NCBI GenBank assembly: GCA_900708905.1 | Contig: CAADRB010000017.1 | Location: 2,012,251-2,076,250 of the forward strand | Length of the DNA: 64,000 nucleotides | Direction of reading: 5' to 3' | Origin: Hymenolepis diminuta | Lineage: Eukaryota; Platyhelminthes; Cestoda; Cyclophyllidea; Hymenolepididae | Shown: positions 1 to 15,326 of the stretch, piece by piece | Layout of the letters: each line of letters opens with the position of its first letter | How positions within the stretch are numbered: position 1 is the first letter of the stretch | Notes under the pieces: model-generated | What the model was told of the DNA's origin: nothing | Database searches by the model: none | Seen by the model: only the letters and a program-made list of their open reading frames with translations | Position numbers and translations under genes: made by a program

Positions 1-1500
1 TTGAAAAAGCAAACTATTTTTTATGATATTCTACGATTTCCAGTTTTATCAGAGCAAAGCTGAGATGAACAAAAGTTTTAAGTTCGCAGAGCTCCATTCC
101 TTATTAGTTTTTTCATGAACATTGAGGTCTGTCTTATTTTGTTTGCTTATATGTAAAAATTTATCTAATTCAAGCAGAAACAGAGCAGTAGTAGATATAT
201 AAAATGCATAGTGTTAGATAGCCTTGTCGAATATTTTCGGTACATTCAACCGAGTACACTAAGGATGCACTCAGGACACTCGTGAGTTCATTCCTCATGC
301 AGTGAATTATCTATTATTGGACTTCATCGCTGTTAATATTGATCGACGAGTCAGGCAATGATTTATCTCATATCCATAAGTATCATTGTTTGAACTAACA
401 GTCCTTTACATTCTTCTTGAGATCTAAGTAGATGTAGCTTCATAAACGCCAACTGAGTAGTAATAAAACACAGTAATATATTTTCGGTGCAACTTTTTAA
501 AAACGGAAATGTATTGCAAGTTTATTGGTAAATTTTTGAAATCAGTTTCTTTTCTACTTTTCTCGTATCACTTAATGCGCTTTAGCTTGCTACGAGATTG
601 AAAGAAATTATAAATGTTTGCTGCACAGAAACCCAATCAATTTGCTTTAATAAAGTAATTTATTCTGCTTAAATCTTAAGATAGAATTCTCCCCATTATA
701 ACTAGAAGCCGAGCATTACTTAAACAGTATTAGGTGATCAATCAAATGTTAATAACACCAACAATTTTCAAGCGCCGGTAGTCGACTAGGGAAAAATCAT
801 GACAGTGAAAGATTGAATTCATTCACATTACGTCGCCGTGACTAGCGGTCATGTGGATATTAAATATGATGACTAAAGGTGCATCTAAATACTTGCTAGT
901 AAATAATGCTTTCGTCTATTGTAAATATAATATGCAATATACTAATCATACAGGCGGAGGAAATAATTTTAGGCAAACCAGCACACTGATCCATATATCA
1001 CCTCGGCCTCTCTTTGTATCGCGCACTGCGGACTCACATCTTTGCAAGTGTAAAATTAATGTTAGGATTGTGGACAACTTTCTGCTACTTAATGCAGTGT
1101 GATTCAGCGATTTATTATGAATTTTATCACATACTGTCCCTTATCTATTTCATACTATACCTCAAGTGGTCAATATGATGACCAGTTCAAATTGGTGTCA
1201 GATGTGCGTCAGCTGTATGTGGTCACATTTATTCCAACACATGTAATTTCAGTATACCCTGACATCCGCGATATCAGGGTTTATTAAACCTTCACTACTT
1301 TGCTCAGCGGAATAGGAGCTGTAGCTTTTTTTGAATATTTTTTTAAATGACTCGCATTTAAAGGAATTTTTTATAGCAGCTCAAATCCTAAGACATCTCC
1401 ATTAAAGCTTGGACTCTGAGGTATCTCTGTACATCGTATATAAAAAAATTCCCCGACCATTAGGGATGTGTTTGAAAATATGGCTTTGACAGAGAGAAGG
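1..1500. other. Non-coding stretch
   Basis: AT-rich. It holds two small open frames (851-1102 and 1099-1287) without recognisable domains or codon character. Nothing else seen. Confidence 0.6.
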
Positions 1501-1668
1501 TATCCTGGAGCCTCGAACACGAGAAAATCACATTCTATCATCTCTCTAGTTGACCAAAATTGGACAGGATGGTTTGTCATTTAAGGCACCGAGTGTCTAT
1601 CAACGGGCATTAGTCTCATGATCTCTAATTTTTCAAACATGCACGTTAACTGCTAAGCCACCGGGGTC
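1501..1668 (-). repeat. tRNA-derived SINE-like repeat, copy A
   Basis: On the minus strand, GGTGGCTTAGCAGTTAACG resembles a tRNA A box. It is followed by a degenerate B-box region (agagatcatgagactaatgc), the tract CACTCGGTGCC, and a tail with GAGAGATGATAGAATG and GGCTCCAG. The tail is shared with copy D and the head with copy B, which defines a family rather than a tRNA gene. Confidence 0.6.
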
Positions 1669-3608
1669 CAAATGTTCTAAAATAGGTAGATACCAGTTTT
1701 AGATACCTAGGGACTCAATACATTTAAAGGACATTGTTCTTAAAGCGAGTATATTAAGCTGAATTTCTTATCGTCAGTCAAACAAAATATCATTCACTAA
1801 CTTCTTGTGTGGCCAATATGTACAATAAGCAAAAATATTTTGTGAGAATTTTAAGCGGTTTATCAAATTCAGTGTACTCACCTTCAGTTAATACAGTTTA
1901 CGGAGTTCTGCCTAATTTAAAATGTTAACTGTCTCATCTCTGATATGTTAAAACTTTAACCTGTCGAATATCTACTACGGGCATAATGCCTTCTCAATCA
2001 CTTGACAAAAACGATCCCTCTTGATTAAAGAACCGGTCAAGGAGCACTGAACATTGCAAACGAAAATTTGCTGCAATTCAGGGAATGAACGGTGAAATCT
2101 AAATTTAGATACCCATTTAGCAAATATTTTACATCCTGAGCCCAAGAATCAAATGTTGTAAAACTTATTGATGTCTTGACGTTCCTCTAAGTCCTCTAAT
2201 GAATAATAGGGAATTTAAATCTATGACTACAGAGAAAATAAAATCGACTGACTGAAAATAAATATCCTCTTTTTGTATCCGTAAGTATAAAAATTACTTT
2301 TGTAAAATTGCAGAAAATTCACTAAATAAAACGTAGATAATTCCGTATATTTTTATATGAAATATAGTCAGTGTTTCAATCCGATAGCATCAAAATTTTA
2401 TTGCGAGAGTCATTTTATCGCCGGTTCTGATTTGTGATTAGAAATTATAACCTCGAATTACGTCAAAATTCAAATTTGACCTTGATAATCTGAATTATAA
2501 ACAAGGAGCAATGAACTTTGTTACCCAAGTCCTTAACTATTGTTTTATTTCCTATTTCATAAAGTAAAAATTATTTGTAAATGTATAATAAATTGGGATT
2601 AATTTCCTTACTTTATTATATATTCAACTGTTATGAGGATGTGTTTGAAGAATTTTGTTTATCTATAAAAAAATATGAAATTAAAAAAATTTGCAAATTG
2701 TTTGTGTTTGGTAAATGAGAGGAAGTGGTTTTGCACATAAGTACTAAACATTCATATCTCTTTGATGGACAATTGTACTGACGGGATAAACCAATCACTG
2801 ACCTCAAATTATCTTAAAATTACCAAGAATTAAGTCCTCTGAGAGTCCCAGTTGCAGCAGTGGTAGACAGTAATAACAACAGTTACAGTAAGAAGTTTGG
2901 TCAGAGAGAAAATGATTTGACAGGGGCAGACTATTTTTAATGATGAAATATAAAGTAATATTGTTTATGTAAGAAAATGCATAAATGTATTCAAATAGAT
3001 ATTTTTTAAAACTAGAATGAAAAATTAATAATATTAATCTAGAATAAATAAACAAACTCGACTACGTGGCGTTTAAATGCGGTAGTTCTCGTGATTTCAA
3101 ATTGTTACAGTTTTTGTCGATGAGACAGCAACGAATTTTGTAAATTTTAATCATAATAAAGAATCTGAATAAGGAGAAATGTAAAGAGGTCTAAAAAGAT
3201 ATGAATCAGGAGGAGGGCCAATAATAACAAGTAGATTACAAAGTTCTACTTGCTTTTCCCCAATTTTGAAATAGTAAGTCTTTTCCTTATCTTACAAGGG
3301 GAAGAGTTCAATTTTGTTGCTCTAGTGCTTAACTTTCACCATTCGACTCCCAGGTTCAGGGAGGAGATTACATTCAGGATATTCAGAGCATGTTAACCAG
3401 TAGATTTAATTCCGTGGTTGATCACACCACCGAAGTTTATTTGTATTTTTATTTGTAGTCGTGAGTAATTAGATGAGATTAGTAACGAGAAGTTGCACGA
3501 TACAGTACACTAAATTTCACTCGTGGTGGTTTTAGATGTTTAAATCGTAAAGTTAAATAGGGATATAGTACAGAGTGTAAAATTATCCTAATACGTGATT
3601 GGATAATA
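1669..3608. other. Non-coding stretch
   Basis: AT-rich intergenic DNA up to the DD37D element fragment. Nothing recognised. Confidence 0.6.
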
Positions 3609-4125
3609 CAGGGTGCATAAGGCATCTTAGGGCACTTATATTTTTGTAATTTAAATTAACCTGATAATAATTAATATATTTTTTATATCAGAAGACCTCA
3701 TGTCGGACACTACTATGACAAATGAAATGAGGACATAGTTTAATATAAATATATAATACTATAAAAGCGAATCACAGCAACCTAGAAAACAGTGGAGATG
3801 AATTGGCCGTCACGAGGAAGAGAAAAGAGCAGTGTCAACGCTCTGCTGACTCACTCACTCAGAACGTCTAAGTTTGTGAGACGAGTGCTTTACGTGACGG
3901 ACGAAAATGCTGGGAAGTCAATGAATGACATCTTGCTAAAGATCTTCAAGTGTCTGATGGAATGACAGCATTCAAGAGATGTTATTTATCAAGACGTCAG
4001 ATGTAAATCATACCCTCTTCTCAGCCGAAGTCGGTTTATGTTGACAACTCAAGAGAATTATTAAATTCGTGCCAAACAAATTGAAGCACTCAGAAAAACA
4101 GGAGCCTCTTTGATTTTTCTCCAAC
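3609..4125 (+). mobile_element. 5' fragment of the DD37D Tc1/mariner element (copy 1)
   Basis: It begins CAGGGTGCATAAGGCATCTT immediately after TA (3607-3608). It matches copy 2 block by block: the TAATTTAAATTRACCTGATAA block, the atcagaagayc block, the cgctctgctgactca block and the final gaagyactcag block. Homology stops near 4125, so the catalytic half and right end are missing. Confidence 0.8.
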
Positions 4126-7100
4126 AAAAAAAGTTCCATCATAATGAAATAAAAGTATTTTTGTTAGTTATTTGAATGAAAATATTTCCAAATTTTTAGA
4201 TTATAATAGAATAAATTAATAAGTCATTTTATGATACAAACGGACTTAATTTTAGGCCCAAAATCCTAGATAAAAATATTCTATTTATTTTGATACTGGG
4301 AGAATTCATTCAATTAACGAATGCTTAAAAATAAATAGTTACTCTAAAAACCCTACCACCGTAGTAAGATTTACTTTTCGGAATGGACGTATAAGTTTAA
4401 GGCATTTGTTGGCTTAACCGATGTTGACACGTCCACAAATTAGGTGCGCGTGGTTGGTTGTAATGGGTGTCGAATTAAACTAGAAATGCGGGGAAATCGA
4501 ATTGAATCTTGCCAAATTATACATTTTTATTAGTTGCTTATCTCCATTTTTATCACAATCCCGTTTCATTTCCTTCCGATTACGAGTTTTCCTTCCTACT
4601 CCATCTTTTTTCTTTCTCTTTCTTCCTTCCCTATTTTTCTAAGTGCAAATAGACAAATTATATTTACTCTATTGGCTAATTAAGAAGCTATGATTCGGGA
4701 ATAAATTTCCAAAGTTATCTTTAAATTAAGTCAACTTATTACAAAATTTATGAAGATATCAAAAAATCCTTTAGACTCTCTATCATACATTGTTAAAAAC
4801 CCTGACATAGATTTTTATGTTCTGACTTGTGTTGAGATTTGTTTCTATTTAACTTTACTCATGTAATTGGATCCTAAAGTTTGGGTTGGGAATAATCTTC
4901 GTTAATCTGAAGTTCTACCAAATATGGTTCACGATTTGTGGATATTGCAAGTCCAATCGTAAGCATGACCCCTTTCAATGTACACGTTTCACCCCTCTGT
5001 CCACAGATATCGTGCTCAGTATTATCTACTCAGTAAATCCAAATCTCTATTTCCGAGAATGATACGATCTTAGCCTATATCTTACAGACAAGCTAGTCTC
5101 CAGTTTAATTTTTAAATCTCTCTATATCCCCACTTTATTTCTAGTAATACTTGCTTTTACCAATAGACCTTGCTCATAACAATCAGTCCTTTGCCCCATC
5201 TTTTTATGTGTTGAAGATCACAGTAAGCTAATTGTGTGATAGTATAATTAATATTCATTCTCCCAACCACAACAACCTAATCTGCCTCTTCAGTTTAGAT
5301 CCACGTCAACAATACCTGCTAAGTTTAAAAGTACTAGTTGATTTAAAGAAACTTTTTCTGCACTTAGATCTGATTATTTGAGAAGATAATATCAAACTTA
5401 TTGTCAATTTCCACATTAAGATGTAATACTTCTATAATGAAAAAAAATTGAATTTAAAGCATCGGGTTGATCACTTTCTATTTATTAAATAAAGTATAAT
5501 ATAACATTTATAATATTACAGAACTAAGTCAGTAAGGATAGATTTAATAAGTTTTGGGTTAGGTGAGAGCTAATCGATCAGTCGCTTAATTTTTGAGTAT
5601 GTGAGTAGGTTATTTTTAACTGAAATGAATATCTTTCCCTTGGAATTCATGGATGGATAAGATACCAACATTCGGTCTATTTATAAAAAACTCATTATAT
5701 TTTCGATAATGATCGCATTCGGCATTTTCGTAATTCAAAAGTGGTGTTTCAGTCAACTTCCGTTATTTTCCCATAAATCGTGGTTAACTTTTCAATCAAT
5801 AAAATTTACCAATTAAGTAGTATTTAATTATAAAGCCTTAGAGAATCTCCAATTACAGTGATTAAAAAGTACAAATTTTACTAAAAAATGAAATTTATTT
5901 TGTAGTAATTTAAAATTTTCTTTATTTTAAACTCTTCTTCGCTTAACCTGCTTATCATTTTTCCTTAAAGTATTTGTTTCATACAAGTTTGAATTTAAAA
6001 AACCCATTTGCCAGATAGGGGTCAATTTTTTTCCCCTGGTAATGCAAATGATCAATCACATTCTTTTTCATTTTTGAAAGGATTGAATGACTCAGAGCAT
6101 ACGAAGCTTGAATCCTAAAGTTATAAGGTATTTTAAGATGACTACCCAATTTACAGAGGAGAATATAAATTTTATTTCTATTAACATAATCATTGCTGTC
6201 AGTTAATGCTAATCGGAAGTGATTTCATTTCATTTATTAAAATACACACATGAGATCTTTATTAAAGACACGTTAATGGATTTCCATAATGAAAGACCAT
6301 CTGGGTGATATTAGACTCTCCGGAAACCGGAGGTATGGTAATTAGTACCAAACCGAGTAGGCACTTGTCCTTATATATTCTAAAATGCTATCTTAGCATT
6401 CCAATAATTGCTGAATTCGAGTATAATTGATATTTATCGTGTATACCTCTTTAAAAGGACGATTTAAAAGGATAGTGGAAGTTTTAGATTTTTCTCTCAT
6501 AGCTTGCAGGATCCGATGATGAGGAAATGGTTCCAATTATAGCCATCGTTTCCTCTCACTTCTGAAATCGATGTATTCAGTCGTTGCCCAACTGAAAATC
6601 GGCTTGGAGAAGTGGGCATTTTTGGCAAATAATTAAAACTAAAATGAACCAATGGGACACCCGATGTTTTTGATAAGCTCCTGTGCAACAGAAATATCTC
6701 TTTAAACGGTTGGGAGTGCAAAAGGAATGTCTTAACATTCTCAATTCCACTTTAAATCACTGGAAGGTGAACTCGATTCCCTAATAATTTTCCCCTTCTA
6801 TTTCCTGAAAATATATTGGATGAATGTGCAATGCACAGATACTGAATTATAATCATGCGCTCCCGTACTGTCAGTTGATATTTTCGTCTGCAACTCACCA
6901 AAGAACCAAGGACGTAAGATGGCATCTCTCCATTAACATTCCGCCATAAAGCTTCCTTATCACGACCCACTTTCCACTTCCCATTCGATCTTCATTACCT
7001 TTTCCTATTCCTCTCTTAATTCCACTACTTTTGTTCCCTACGTGTTTGTCCAACTCAACTCGTAATGTTCTCATTTAGGAAAGGCTCTTTGTAGCCTGTT

Positions 7101-10100
7101 AGAAAGATCTTTCGTTTTGAAAGTGCATTTCTATGCCTAATTTAGCAGAGATTTTAAAATAGTATAACTGACAAAATTAGGGCAACTTTGTATGTTTTGA
7201 AATAAATTAAATGCGAAATCAGCTCTATTTTAAGAATTAATTATTTGCTTCTTAAGAAAATAAACGAGAAGCTGCCGAAGTTATCTAATTGCTGCTTCAA
7301 GAAGTTGTCGCACAGTTCTGATTTACTGAATATATATGTTAATTTTGAAAACTTCCGGTTAAGAACCCGGCGAAATAGCTTTTTTATACTTCCGGTGCTC
7401 TCAGTAACATTTCTCATGTCCTGGTCTGGAAAACAGTCTCACATTTTTTTCTCTAAAAATGTGAGCACAATTAAAAGTATAAATGTTTTATTTTTTTATC
7501 TTATATTTAAAAATAAACTTAAAAATAGAGCAAAAAAATGGTAATACTGTTCTAAGTAACATAGTATAAGGTTTTTATAATCATGTTCTCGAGTTTTAAT
7601 GAAATAAATGATAAATTGAAATGCAAAGAAATTGGAGTTATGTGTTTTTTTCAGCATACTTTCCTTTCCTTGATACTCTTAGCTCCTTAACAGGATTTTG
7701 TTTTAATTTGAGGTTCACACTTTGAATCCCATTGATCTAATACTTTCAGATTTCAGTATTCAGTACCACCGTCAGATTTCTTCACTTCACATGCTTAATT
7801 TTTCTATATTTCATTAAGAATCTTCAAAACTGCTGAGAGATATTATTATTCACCCTGAGAAATATTAAATTCTTTGAGGAATATTGGTTATGCCAAGTAA
7901 GTACAAGGGCTATTTAAGGGAAATACAATGAAGTTATATTTGGTTTCATTGGCCAAATTAACAATAAATTAATAATAGATAGATTTAAGTATTTACTGTT
8001 ATTATTACTCCTGGCTGTGTAACAAACTCATATGAATTTTAATCACAAAATGTAATCATGGGCCAAATCATATCTAATCTACATATATGAATGAACTGAA
8101 CGAAAATCCGAATGGTGATAACCCAGTGCAACAACCAGCGAGAATCCGACCAATTTAAAAGTTAAATAGTCTTATAGCAAGGAAAATGGAATTTGAGAAC
8201 TTTTTTGAGCAATTCAACTATTAAGTTATTCCCATATTAGAACTTAGCATATCTGGAATATCGTGCACATTGTTGCATAGAACCTAACCAGTGACCAAGT
8301 TCCAATATAGGAAACTTCGTTTCTGGGCTGCCGAGAAATGCTAACCAAGTTCTCTTCAATGATACCTTTATCGAGCCATTTTGTATCAATTATCAAAGTC
8401 ACGACCAAGATAAATCTACCTAAGCTCCAAGAAATTTATGGATGCGACATTTATCATGAAATATCTTCCCTCAAATTGTTCAGGGGAATTTGTCCAGGAG
8501 TCATGCAGGTGAAAGTTTAAGAATGCCTAAAGAGATAGAATCACCGTTCTATAAACATGTCAATCGAAAATGACATCAACTGTGCAATTTTCGTGTACAT
8601 TATGTTCTTAAATCATTATATACTAGAAAATCTTCCCAAATCTGACATAGTCAACCATAATTTGATTTCAAATGCCGTACTTAGTTAAATTTAATTAAAA
8701 AACAAAATTATCTTATTATTTGAATTGCTTTTCATTAATAAATTTCATACCTTTATCACAAAATGCTGTGCAAAGCCGTTTCAAAAAATACCGCATTAAT
8801 TTAGCCAACAATTAGTAATTTAAACTAAATCTTTTACTAAAATTTGATATTCATTTTTTTTCTAGTTCTTATATCACCGCTTTGCGCTTAATGGGCATTT
8901 ATTTCCATGATCCGAAAAAATGCCGATTACAAAAAGAAAACTTCTGATCACTGTTTTATGTAACTATTCACCTTGGTGTAACTTAATTAAACTATGAAAA
9001 ATTTAAGTCCATTTTTCAATTTTATTTTGAGTTTTAAACTAAAAATTCTTTTATAGAAGGAGCTAGGATCACCAAATTATTAGAACTCAACTTTGGGAGG
9101 TCAGGGTAATCTAAAACATGGCTGCAAACGGACTCCCGAATTTCCAAAATCAGAAGGTCAAGACCTGATGGTGGATCAAAGTATATTCTATGAGGTTGAT
9201 GAAAATAGACTAGAAGGACAGAAAAAGGAACGAAGACAAAGAAATAAACAGAGGGCGATAGTAAATTTGAGAAAAGCGTCAGTGCACAACGTACAACATC
9301 TGAGGTGTGTATAGTACAGGCCAATTAGCAGTCACCGTCAAAATCAACAAATAGATTCGCTTTGGGTGAAAATGGGAGAGTAACCCATTGATTCTAATCT
9401 ATTCCCATAAGCAAAACGTTAAAAAATAACCTAATTTCTAAATAAAAACAATTGAATTAACATAGAGTTTGAAAAATCCTTGGAAGTATGTAGAAAATAT
9501 TCATTCATTAATTCTCATGTCCTCTTTTTATACCGTGCATAGCGATAATATTTTCAAAATATTTCAAACTATAGCCATGTCAGACTGTTTCTTAAAATTA
9601 TAAAACAGCCTACATTATCCTTAAAATGTCCTTTAATCGAAAGTATATTTATTCATTTAGATAAATAAATGATTTGAAATTCATGTAAATGCATGACAGT
9701 TTGCTGAATAGATAATCATTTAGCTGAAGAATTACCCTGCATATCTCTTGCTTATTTCCGGAACATATTTAAGCCATAACAGTAACGATTTCATTACAAG
9801 AGGGAAATTATTCTTGAAGTTATTCTTGAACTTTTCTGACCAGAAAGTAATATCATCTGATATCAATCTTCTTACTGGGGTTTTCATTGTCCACTAACTG
9901 AGTTTAATAGTAAACATTTATATTGTGTTATTCGAATTTTGGAAAAAAGCAAAATATTTTACTTTAAAAAGAGTTACATTGATTTAACAGTTCAAATAAT
10001 CAATGTTATTCAGCTGATGTTTTATTCTTCGTGAAAGACTAATATGCTAAACTTTTCTCGCATTATAACAAAACAACTTTATTCTTTAGAGATTGTTAGC

Positions 10101-13100
10101 CCTGGATGGTAACTCATTTTGGCAGTTAGTGAGGATTCGTCTCCCTTATCACTAATCACACAATACTTGAAAGGTTTCTGGGTCACTCTGCTCATGGATT
10201 TAGAACAGGTAGTCATTTTTAAACAAGTATCTGTGAAAAAATGATGAGATGTGAGAATTCTTTACGTCGAATATATCCTTAAACATTAATATTATAATTC
10301 TGTTTTCTACTCATGGGCTTTGATATATGTCGTCTGGAGTTTTACCAGCCAATATCCCACTATGATAAGATAATAAAATTGAATTATCTTAACTTTAATG
10401 TTTTGCGCCAGAAATCAAGAAATCGAAACAATCCTATCGTCCCTTTACTGATACCGCAAAATTAGGTTTAGAATGCATCACGCCCAGAACCAACTAATCC
10501 AGAGTTGAAATATTCTGAGGCGTGACAATTCCTCCTCATTCATGTTTCCTATTTCAGTTCGTCAAGTGACACTTCTTCAATAAACTTAATTTCCCAATGT
10601 GTGTGTTTACCTCTGTCCAGTACCCCAATTGATTGTGGGAGTCTAAACCACCGGAAAGTCGCCCCTATATGAACGGTTTTATGCGATTTAAATAATTTAA
10701 TTTATGATAATCAAAACTAGTTATCTATGCTCAGACGACTTCTTCCACTTCCTCCTACCTTCTGTTAAAAATATGTCCAATATCTCAATATTTCTTTTTC
10801 TGTCTGCCAAAGTAATAACATTATAATTTACTCTATAATTCTTAAGAGTTAAAATTATTGAAACCAAATGGAAGATTGTAAAAATGGGTAGGAATAAGTG
10901 GTCAAAATGACAGTGCAATGACATGCTCCTCCCTCAATTTCAAAATATTACTAATTGACAATGTCATCGTAGCGTTGTCTAGTAGGAATTTTCTACTCAT
11001 CTCAGCAAATCACCTAGAAAAAAAGTGTCTCCAAATCAAACATCATCTTCTGGCAATCATAACGCTTTATCTCAACGCTTTTGGCTAAATAAGTCTTTTT
11101 GTCTTTCTCGTAATTCTCCTCGAATATCTCCAAACTTTAATTGCACAATAAATTACAATCAAGTGGTAAAAAGTTTTGAGTTAATTTAAACATCAATATG
11201 TGTTTAGTGTTATTAAAACACACAATAACTGAATACTCATTTCCACCTTTGTTGTCAGTTTTGCCCTCATCACCTGTTCTCGTTGCTGTAGCGAAAACTT
11301 ATGACAGTTCAACTCAAACTCTGTGCAGTATAAAGTAGTTCATTGTGGTTCGTATAAACAATTTAAGGAATAAGCATTAATTTCAATAAGAACTTCGTCA
11401 AGGGAGAATCTTTTGTAACTATTGATAATTGTACTTTAACTTTGACAGTAAAGTGAGTAACTTGATATATTCAATAATTTGGAATTCACTACGAGCTTTC
11501 CTAATATATATTTAAGGAAGGTTTAAATATTAAAATGCTCTCAAAATGGGTTGCTAACTGAGAGATATGAATTTTATCTTTCCTTTTGGGAAAAATAAAC
11601 AAAAACATTAAATATAATTTGTGCATATATTCAGATTTCTCCTAATTAGCTCTAAAGAGGGATAAATACTCAATGATCATGACAGTCACTCAAAGTTTCA
11701 TTTATAAGATTAAAAGAAAAGATTTACGACTCTGCTGTTTATTTTAATATTTAATGCGGCCGCAACATTCCATCGGAGTTATTCTGATGTGCTCTGATTT
11801 ATACGCAAATTTAAATGCAATTTTATTACAATATCTATTGTATTGACAGAATTAAATGTTAGTTTGTTAATTTTACGCACTGCTCGTAGATAACTCGAAC
11901 TATCTCAAACCCTTTGGTGCTTGTTTTTCACTTGGATGTGTTCTTAGATAATACCCTCACACACTATTATATATATATATATTAAAATTCTGTCAAGCCA
12001 TCACCAAAAAACACCTCTTCCTCAATTTCTAACTTTTTAATCACAGCGTGCTCTTAAAGGCAACGTGCTCCGACTTTTATGCACCTAAGTGATCAAACCA
12101 GCTCTTACCTACACAACTGTCCCAAATTATGCTCCAAGTTTCTATCCTCGGCGAATGTTCAGTTACTGCATTTGCAGCCTTAATAGCCTCCTGTCATTTG
12201 GCACTATTATTCTCTACGCATGATTGCCTTCTCACTCCCTCTAGCTCCACAAATGTTAATCCTATTTTAATTCTGCTACAATTGACGATCGTCCGTTCTT
12301 CTCCTGCATTGATTTAATCAAATCCTTCAAATTCTCAATTTGGAAGCAAAACCTGGAGTTTTTATTGAGAGATATTATACTACTTAAAGATCGATCTCCG
12401 GTACCTCTATCAAGAAAAGGCAATGATTAAGAAAAGAAATTCAAGATTAAAAAGATTAATTTACCATATTCAATATTGATGTCCACTGAGAGAGCAAGTC
12501 CTTTTAATTTGGTTAAAATAGATAAAAGACTGAGTGGTAGCAGTGAGTTTCATTATCCATTTATTTGAGCCTCCTTCATTTTGACATAAGTTCTCATACA
12601 ATTCCCTGGTTTCCCTCGCTTTGTCATCGTAATCAATCATGGGTCTTCCGTCATATGATTGTCAATATTCTGCGCGGCAAATTATCTTTCCAGCAATTCC
12701 ATGTTCATCATCACTTAATGGTCGTTTATCTGGATCCTCATTGGCTATTTAATGAATATATAAAAACATGAATCTCTTCACATGCAGGAGAGTGTGTGTA
12801 AAATCTCGTTTTATACATTCTGACAGTACCGTAATTTGTTCTTGTACGTTATTTATTAATAATTCAGTACTTTTTTGGTGTTCGCCAAATCTCTGGAATT
12901 GGTTAGGTACAGTTTAATTTTGATACTGCTATTTGTGAGGTTCAGCAAGGAAATAGCTTCTAACACCCGAATCCACCCCTGGATAAGATTCAAAACACTA
13001 CAGTGCTATTGTAAATTATTATCTTTTCACAATTTTTTGAAAGCGAAAAACTGTTTTCAACATTTGCTTTTTTAATATATTAGCACATTAATTTCGGAGA

Positions 13101-15180
13101 AGATTAAGTAATGCATTTGCCATTCTTTTTACCTTTAATAATGCGAAATTTCCTGAAATTTAAACATATTTATTGCTGCTTAATGATATCTGTTCGCTTA
13201 GGCAGACTATAGTATTTCATCGAGCGTACATGCTGACTCATACCGACTCCGACCTCTCTTAACGATACAGTACCTTACCGTGATTTTGCCTCCTAACTAC
13301 CACTCTATTTTAGTCATTCTAAAGAGACTCTAATCTCTTGCTTTTCCGAATTTGAGTTTTATCCATCCAATCTCTCTTCCTTTTTTCCATTATACTTTTC
13401 GATTACTAACTAACTTTTTGGTCCTCCGATTAGAGAAAGGTAATTTTTTGGTTTTAGCCAGTATGAGAATATAACTTGATTAACACCTGAAAATAAATCT
13501 ACTCACTAGACTATTATCAGATATTAACTGAATAAATTTACTTTAAAATCGTGTATGAACTTGGCGTTTTAACCCACTTGATGAAAGACAGCAGTACATA
13601 TTTTTACAACGGCATCAGAAGTTAATCTTATAAATTTTCCGCTGTAGTAGAGACAAGAGGAAAACATCACTTAGTAATTTCATCCAAGTTTCCCTAATTC
13701 AAATTAATACTTATGATCCGTCATTTTTTCCATTAGTTCAAACAATTGATCATTTAACTATTCCATCTGTTTGTTAGCTGAACGTTTTGCGTTTATAGAG
13801 ACATCTTTCTTCGAATTTCGGAGAGTCTGTGCAAAAATAGGTGAACTAAGGTAGGCTGAGGACTAAGGTGAATGTATATGGGTAAGTTTACTAATCACTG
13901 CTTCAAGGACCTTACTTCCATTGTTTGTAGATTAATTACAATCAGCAATGGGATTAGAGATTTTTCAAAAACGACTTTGTTGTGAGGTCTAATTCACATG
14001 ATTCTCAGAGTGCAAGTAATTTACTTCCCAGAAAATAAGGACCGAGCAGTAGGAACTTTTGCTGGTAAACAGGCGTACAGTTAGTTAAATAGCATTAATA
14101 TGAGAGGGTGAAATTTAGAGATTTATAATATAAAGGACAAAGTTTTTAATTATTCTTATGTTATAAATAATAGCTTCATAAAATAATAATTGTTATTCTC
14201 AAGCTCATTTAAGAAAGCGTTTTTAACTTTCATCATGGGTAGAGAGTGTCATCACGGAGTTTCTCTGATGAAGGACACAAATCCTGAGACTCAACGCGGC
14301 CGGCCATTCCGCTCACTTCTACCAGGATTGAGGCGCTTATTTTTGTGCTGCAGCAGAGTTTTCAATAAAAAATCGCCAAGAATATCTTTTTTAGGATTGT
14401 AAGATATTGGTCATTTTATTAATGATCAGATCGCTTTTATTTGGCCGACACTTGGGGGAAATTCGACAGCTTATCAAATTACACGAGTTTAGTATAATCG
14501 GTGGTGGCGTCTTTACCATTTTTATACCTACCGAGTGGCAATTGGATTTAGATCAAATTGCAGTTAATACTAAGCAGATCCATTTAGTTGTACTCGACTT
14601 ATTAAACTTCTCATAATTTTAGCTATTTGGCAAATCCATCACCAAATTTGCCACAGCATGTCCTCATAAATCATGTGGTTTAATAGCCATATAATTTTGG
14701 ACAATATTGCACACTTTTAAGAGAGAAACCAAAACAATATCGAACATAAAGGAATGCTTAAACAATAAAATACCTCAAGCAACTAATAATTATTTCATAA
14801 TTCATTTTTAATGAAGCTAAAAATTCACGACCATTTGATGACATTGGTTAATAAAAACTGCGGACAATAAATGTTAGCAAAATAAACTCGAATGACCAAT
14901 AACGTTTAAGTAATTTACTTTTAACTGAATGAGTACGATATTCTTATATTAGATGAAAATATTTCTTCAGTGTATGATGATTGCAGTATTGGAACCTGTC
15001 TCATTATATAAATAAAATTATAATAGAAAATTTCACTGCATTTAAACAAGATTCATTATTAATTTTGTTGCTCAAATGAAACGGAACTTAATAAAATATA
15101 GTCTTTACGGACTAAAATACAGTATCAGTTGCTAAAACATAATTAGAAAATATTTTCATCTCAAAGAATTTAAGCGAAAG
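4126..15180. other. 11-kb gene-free stretch
   Basis: All open frames are shorter than 100 codons and none resembles a known domain. It includes a pyrimidine-rich tract at about 4,560-4,640 and the (TA)n run near 11.97 kb. The opposed small frames at 9,034-9,324 show no family similarity. No exon chain could be assembled. Confidence 0.55.
11967..11983. repeat. (TA)n microsatellite
   Basis: Short uninterrupted TA run. Confidence 0.9.
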
Positions 15181-15182
15181 TA

Positions 15183-15198
15183 TCAGGTTGTAACTGAA
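15183..15198 (+). repeat. Left terminal inverted repeat of the mariner
   Basis: TCAGGTTGTAACTGAA, directly inside the left TA. It pairs with the right end with one mismatch over 16 bases. Confidence 0.85.
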
Positions 15199-15326
15199 AC
15201 TTTGTTTATTTTTTAAATTTGAATTAGGGTTAAAATTTTATCAAAAATGCATTTCTTTAGTATTCAACATAGTCACTATTTTTATTAATTTACGCCTTCC
15301 CATCTTGCCACAAACCTTCTCACTCC

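Noticed and set aside
9034..9324. Opposed frames of 96 and 73 codons
   Set aside because: Mirror frames of the same DNA, without similarity to known proteins.
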